From assembly GCF_900114845.1 (NCBI RefSeq), contig NZ_FOUK01000002.1:558001-622000 (forward strand): a stretch of DNA of 64,000 bases, written 5' to 3'. This document shows positions 60,944-64,000 of this stretch, in pieces. The notes under the pieces are model-generated. The model did not search any database. It saw only the letters and a program-made list of their open reading frames with translations, and had not been told where the DNA came from. Numbering within the stretch: position 1 is the stretch's first letter; each line of letters starts with the position of its first letter. Source of the stretch: Pimelobacter simplex (GTDB lineage Bacteria; Actinomycetota; Actinomycetes; Propionibacteriales; Nocardioidaceae). The position numbers and the translations under genes were made by a program.

Positions 60944-61843
60944 TCAGGCCGGGTGCGACCGGGCCACGGCGACGAGGTCGGCAGCGATGCCGGTCAGCCG
61001 CCGCGGCCCGGTCCACACCGCCCGGAGCTCGCGGCCGAGCTCGAGGTCGAGCGGGACCTCCAGCACCGCACCGGACGCGAGCGCGTCGGCGACCGAGAGC
61101 CGGCTCAGCACGGCCGGTCCGGCGCCGGCCTGCACCGCCACGCGGACGGCGGCGTTGCTGCCGAGCTCCTGCAGCGCGGCGGCCGGGCGGCCGGTCCGGG
61201 CGCGCAGCTCGTCGTCGAGGCGGACCCGGGTGCCCGAGCCGGGCTCGCGGGTCAGCAGCGCCGTCGCGGCCAGCTCGTCGGCGCTTACCCGGCTGCGGCG
61301 ACGGGTCCACGGGTGGTCCGGGGCGACGACGAGGACGAGCTCGTCGCGCGCGACGACGGCCGTCCGGACGCCGCGCGGGGCACGCGGGCCCTCCACGAAG
61401 CCCAGGTCGCAGGCGCCCGAGAGGACGCCGGCGACGACCTCGGCGGTGTTGTGCACCTCGAGCAGCACCGCCGCGTCGGGATGCTGCTGGCGCAGCGCCG
61501 CCAGCCAGGCCGGGAGCAGGTGCTCGGCGACGGTCTGGCTCGCGGACACCCGCAGCTCGGTGCCGCCGGCGTGGGCGAGCGCGGCCGTGCCGTCGACGAG
61601 GGTCCGCGCGGCCCCGAGGACGTCGCGCGCCCAGTCGACGACGACCAGGCCCGCCGGCGTGAGCCGCGCCCCGGCGGTCGAGCGGGTGAGCAGGCCGACC
61701 CCGAGGGCGCGCTCCAGGCGCGCCAGGGAGCGGCTCGCGTTGGGCTGCGCCATGTCGATCGCGCGCGCCCCGGCGCTGACGCTGCCGTGGTCGGCGACCG
61801 CGACCAGCAGCTCGAGGGCGGTGAGCTCGGGCCAGTCCTGCAT
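60944..61843 (-). CDS. LysR-family regulator, YeiE-like
   Basis: A 299-residue LysR-type regulator with an N-terminal HTH (SVSAGARAIDMAQPNASRSL) and a C-terminal effector domain (about 90-290). It is divergent from a YeiH-family transporter gene, an arrangement known for the CysB/YeiE class, where the ligand is related to sulfite or sulfate. The ATG at 61843 is chosen because the palindromic operator overlaps it; a second ATG at 61864 is possible. It is a paralogue of the LysR at 29131-30054. Confidence 0.88.
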   Translation of the reverse strand: MQDWPELTALELLVAVADHGSVSAGARAIDMAQPNASRSLARLERALGVGLLTRSTAGARLTPAGLVVVDWARDVLGAARTLVDGTAALAHAGGTELRVSASQTVAEHLLPAWLAALRQQHPDAAVLLEVHNTAEVVAGVLSGACDLGFVEGPRAPRGVRTAVVARDELVLVVAPDHPWTRRRSRVSADELAATALLTREPGSGTRVRLDDELRARTGRPAAALQELGSNAAVRVAVQAGAGPAVLSRLSVADALASGAVLEVPLDLELGRELRAVWTGPRRLTGIAADLVAVARSHPA

Positions 61844-61856
61844 ATCCGGAGGATAT
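61842..61856. promoter_or_regulatory. LysR-type operator at the LysR/YeiH divergon
   Basis: ATATCC-GGA-GGATAT (61842-61856) is a perfect 6-bp-arm palindrome that includes the T-N11-A motif of LysR sites. It covers the start codon of the LysR gene and lies 59 bases from the divergent yeiH start, so autoregulation is likely. Confidence 0.65.
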
Positions 61857-61914
61857 ATCCCCATGCAGGATCGACGTCTACTGCACGGCCCTGCGTCGGG
61901 CCACGCTGGATCAC

Positions 61915-62901
61915 GTGACCACAGCCCGCCTCCGCGCCCCCGGTGTCGCCTTCTGCGCGGCACCTGCCCTCCTCGCCTTCGGGCTGGGCCGCCTGGTGCC
62001 GGCGGCGAGCCCGCTGCTCGTGGCGATCGCGCTCGGCGTGGTGGCGGCGGCCGTGGTGCCGGCGGACGAGGGGCTGGCCGAGCGCACCGCGCCCGGCATC
62101 GCGTTCGCCGCGCGGACCCTGCTGCGCGCGGGCGTCGTCCTGCTGGGGCTGCAGCTGTCGCTGCGCCAGGTCGCCGGCCTCGGGCCCGGGGTGATCGCGC
62201 TCGTGCTCGCCGTCGTGGCGTCGGGAGTCGCCGTCACCATGGCGCTCGGCGCCCGGCTCGGCCTCTCCTGGAGCCACCGGCTTCTCATCGGCTGCGGCTT
62301 CTCGATCTGCGGCGCCGCCGCGGTCGCCGCCGTCGACGGCGTGGTCGAGGCCGACGAGGACGAGACGGCGTCGGCCGTCGCGCTCGTCGTCGTCTTCGGG
62401 ACCGCGATGATCGGCGTCATCCCGCTCGTCACCTCGGCCCTCGGCCTCTCCCCCGCCACGGCGGGGATCTGGGCCGGCGCCTCGGTGCACGAGGTCGCCC
62501 AGGTCGTCGCCGCGGGCGGTGTCGTCGGCGGCGGCGCGCTGGGCGTCGCGGTCGTGGTCAAGCTCGGCCGGGTGCTCCTCCTTGCCCCTGTCGTCGCCTG
62601 GGTCTCGTGGCAGCGCCGGACGACGACCGGGGCGCGCCCCGCGCTGGTCCCCGGCTTCGTGCTCGGCTTCCTCGCGCTGGTGCTGCTGCGCACCTGGGTC
62701 GCCCCGCCCGCCTGGGTCCTCGACACCGCCGCGGCCGCGCAGACCGTGCTCCTCGCCGCCGCGATGTTCGCGCTGGGCTGCGGGGTCCGGCTCGGGCGGC
62801 TGCGCGCGGCCGGCGCCGCACCCCTCGTCCTGGCGGCGTTCTCGACGCTGTGGGTGGGCGCGCTGGGGCTCGGCGGCGCGCTGCTCGTCGGCGTCGGCTA
62901 G
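61915..62901 (+). CDS. YeiH-family putative sulfate/sulfite exporter
   Basis: A 328-residue membrane protein of the YeiH (UPF0324) family with about ten membrane segments. Family-typical segments are LRAGVVLLGLQLSLRQVAG, GCGFSICGAAAVAAVDGVV, and the region with GASVHEVAQVVAAG. It is annotated in other bacteria as a putative sulfate exporter, though no transport has been proven in detail. The GTG start at 61915 is divergent from the YeiE-like LysR, suggesting it is induced by that regulator. Confidence 0.87.
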   Translation: MTTARLRAPGVAFCAAPALLAFGLGRLVPAASPLLVAIALGVVAAAVVPADEGLAERTAPGIAFAARTLLRAGVVLLGLQLSLRQVAGLGPGVIALVLAVVASGVAVTMALGARLGLSWSHRLLIGCGFSICGAAAVAAVDGVVEADEDETASAVALVVVFGTAMIGVIPLVTSALGLSPATAGIWAGASVHEVAQVVAAGGVVGGGALGVAVVVKLGRVLLLAPVVAWVSWQRRTTTGARPALVPGFVLGFLALVLLRTWVAPPAWVLDTAAAAQTVLLAAAMFALGCGVRLGRLRAAGAAPLVLAAFSTLWVGALGLGGALLVGVG

Positions 62902-62909
62902 GCCGACCC

Positions 62910-64000
62910 CTACAGCCGCGGGTCGACCGGCTCGGACTCCAGCGCCAGCACCGCGAAGACCGCCGCGTGCACCTGCCACAGCGGCGCTCCGGCGACGAAC
63001 CCAGTCAGGGCGTCGAGACCGAGACCGTGCTCGCGGAGCGCGAGCTGGCGCTTCTTGCCGAGGCTCCGGTCGCGCAGGACGTCGAGCGCCTCGGTGTAGT
63101 CGGGACCGTAGACGATCCGCAGGTACTCCCGCCCGCGGACCTTCAGCCCCGGCTGCACCCGCCGGCCGCGCGCGTCGACGGCGTCGATCGCGTCGGCCGG
63201 CTTGACCACCATCCCCTCGCCGCCGGAGGCCGTGAGCTCCTCCCACCACTGCGTGGCGGCGGCGCGGTCGGCGGGCGAGCCGAGGTCGACGTACCGGTGC
63301 CGCGTGGGAGTGATCAGCGGGTGGTCGAGGCGACCGAGCTCGGCGAGGTGCCAGGAGTGGGGCTCGGTGACGGCGAGCGCCCGGCCCTCGGCGGCGAGCA
63401 CCTGGAAGGGCGCGACCGTGACGCCGTCGAGACCCTCAGACGGCCGGCAGTACGACGCGTAGGCAGCGCGGAACGCCGCCGCGTTGCGGGTCCGGGTGGC
63501 GGTGCGGGCGGCGAGCGCGGCGACGTCCAGGCCCCGGTCCGCCGCGCGGGCGAGGGCGGCCTCGGCAGCGGGCAGGGCCGCGCCGGCGGCCGCACCGACC
63601 GAGGCGTACTGGTCGCGGATCAGCGCGCCGGCCTTGGCCGACCACGGCAGCAGCTCGCAGTCGAGCGCCAGCCAGTCGGTGTCGAGCGAGGCGAAGAGCG
63701 GCGCGACGGCCTCCCGCAGCCGGTCGACGAGCGCGCCCGCGCGGTCGCCGGCGAAGAACGGCCGCCCGGTGCGGGTGTACACCGTGCCCGTCGTCCCGTC
63801 GGCGACGCCGAAGCGTCGCTCGGCGACGGCCGCATCCCGCGCCACGACGGCGATCGCGCGCGATCCCATGTGCTTCTCCTCGCACACGACCCGCTCGACG
63901 CCCCAGCCGGCGTACTCGTCGAAGGCCTGCTCGGGGTGCTCGAGGCAGCCCTCGCGACGCGACGTCGCGGCCGGCGACATCGTCGGCGGCAGGTAGACCA
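62910..64000 (-). CDS. Polynucleotide kinase-phosphatase, C-terminal ligase part (cut off)
   Basis: The gene enters from beyond the right edge; 364 C-terminal residues are in the window. The segment VYLPPTMSPAATS, then the catalytic EKxxG motif (VCEEKHMGSRA) and the downstream nucleotidyltransferase motifs (LALDCELLPW, GEGMVVKPAD, PGLKVRGREYL) belong to the ligase domain of bacterial Pnkp, an RNA repair enzyme with kinase, phosphatase and ligase modules. The kinase and phosphatase parts are outside the window, so integrity cannot be judged. A Hen1 partner might lie next to it outside the window. It converges on the YeiH gene. Confidence 0.88.
   Translation of the reverse strand, partial: VYLPPTMSPAATSRREGCLEHPEQAFDEYAGWGVERVVCEEKHMGSRAIAVVARDAAVAERRFGVADGTTGTVYTRTGRPFFAGDRAGALVDRLREAVAPLFASLDTDWLALDCELLPWSAKAGALIRDQYASVGAAAGAALPAAEAALARAADRGLDVAALAARTATRTRNAAAFRAAYASYCRPSEGLDGVTVAPFQVLAAEGRALAVTEPHSWHLAELGRLDHPLITPTRHRYVDLGSPADRAAATQWWEELTASGGEGMVVKPADAIDAVDARGRRVQPGLKVRGREYLRIVYGPDYTEALDVLRDRSLGKKRQLALREHGLGLDALTGFVAGAPLWQVHAAVFAVLALESEPVDPRL

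Overview
The window is very GC-rich and uses GTG starts and 4-base ATGA/GTGA gene overlaps freely. Together with a 13E12-type DUF222/HNH gene behind an actinobacterial SOS box, several PucR-type regulators, an FprA-type ferredoxin reductase, a Streptomyces/Brevibacterium-type cholesterol oxidase and a split proline dehydrogenase/P5C dehydrogenase pair, this points to an actinomycete, most likely a Nocardioidaceae (Nocardioides-like) chromosome. That is an inference from gene families; no rRNA is present. I saw no tRNA, rRNA or CRISPR array.

Layout. 1-8.99 kb: a cut-off gene, a carboxymuconolactone-decarboxylase-like protein, a DUF3556 membrane protein / acyl-CoA ligase / PucR-type regulator operon, an FAD oxidoreductase, a DNA photolyase and a small hydrolase. 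8.99-11.9 kb: a CsoR/CstR-type repressor plus DUF302 protein, divergent from an MMPL transporter, with two G/C-tract operators between them. 11.9-14.8 kb: an RDD membrane protein, a protein with six nine-residue repeats, and a cardiolipin synthase. 15-16.3 kb: an SOS-controlled HNH endonuclease. 16.3-25.1 kb: a complete-looking leftward type IV pilus cluster (pilA, pilT, pilB, pilC, three minor-pilin genes, prepilin peptidase) without pilM/N/O, with a highly structured pilA leader. 25.2-30.1 kb: an acyl-CoA ligase/SDR pair, an Lrp-type regulator divergent from phenylalanine 4-monooxygenase, and a LysR regulator. 30.1-33.2 kb: fprA, a D-2-hydroxyacid dehydrogenase and an SDR lacking the usual catalytic Tyr/Lys. 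33.2-34.8 kb: a DsrE protein and an alpha/beta hydrolase-LuxR fusion.

The most coherent system is 34.9-51.2 kb. On the + strand an M20 deacylase, a GNAT transferase, an OSBS/N-succinylamino-acid racemase and a PucR regulator form an operon. Facing it on the - strand are a beta-lactamase-fold serine hydrolase, an M19 dipeptidase, a complete peptide ABC transporter and an unusual erythromycin-esterase/prolyl-oligopeptidase fusion. The three-enzyme set matches the known D- to L-amino-acid conversion route by N-succinylation, racemisation and desuccinylation. I propose that the locus imports and salvages peptides containing D-amino acids.

51.25-53.0 kb is a scar: a lower-GC DUF6414-like gene sits between a short orphan ORF and an MFS transporter that has lost its N-terminal half. 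53.0-57.2 kb carries a VOC protein and the proline catabolic genes pruA and PRODH with a divergent PucR-type regulator and a shared operator palindrome. 57.4-59.2 kb has an HNH nuclease, a YhhN-family protein and HutD. 59.3-60.9 kb is a secreted cholesterol oxidase with a KstR-like box. 60.9-62.9 kb is a LysR/YeiH pair. The window ends inside a polynucleotide kinase-phosphatase/ligase gene.
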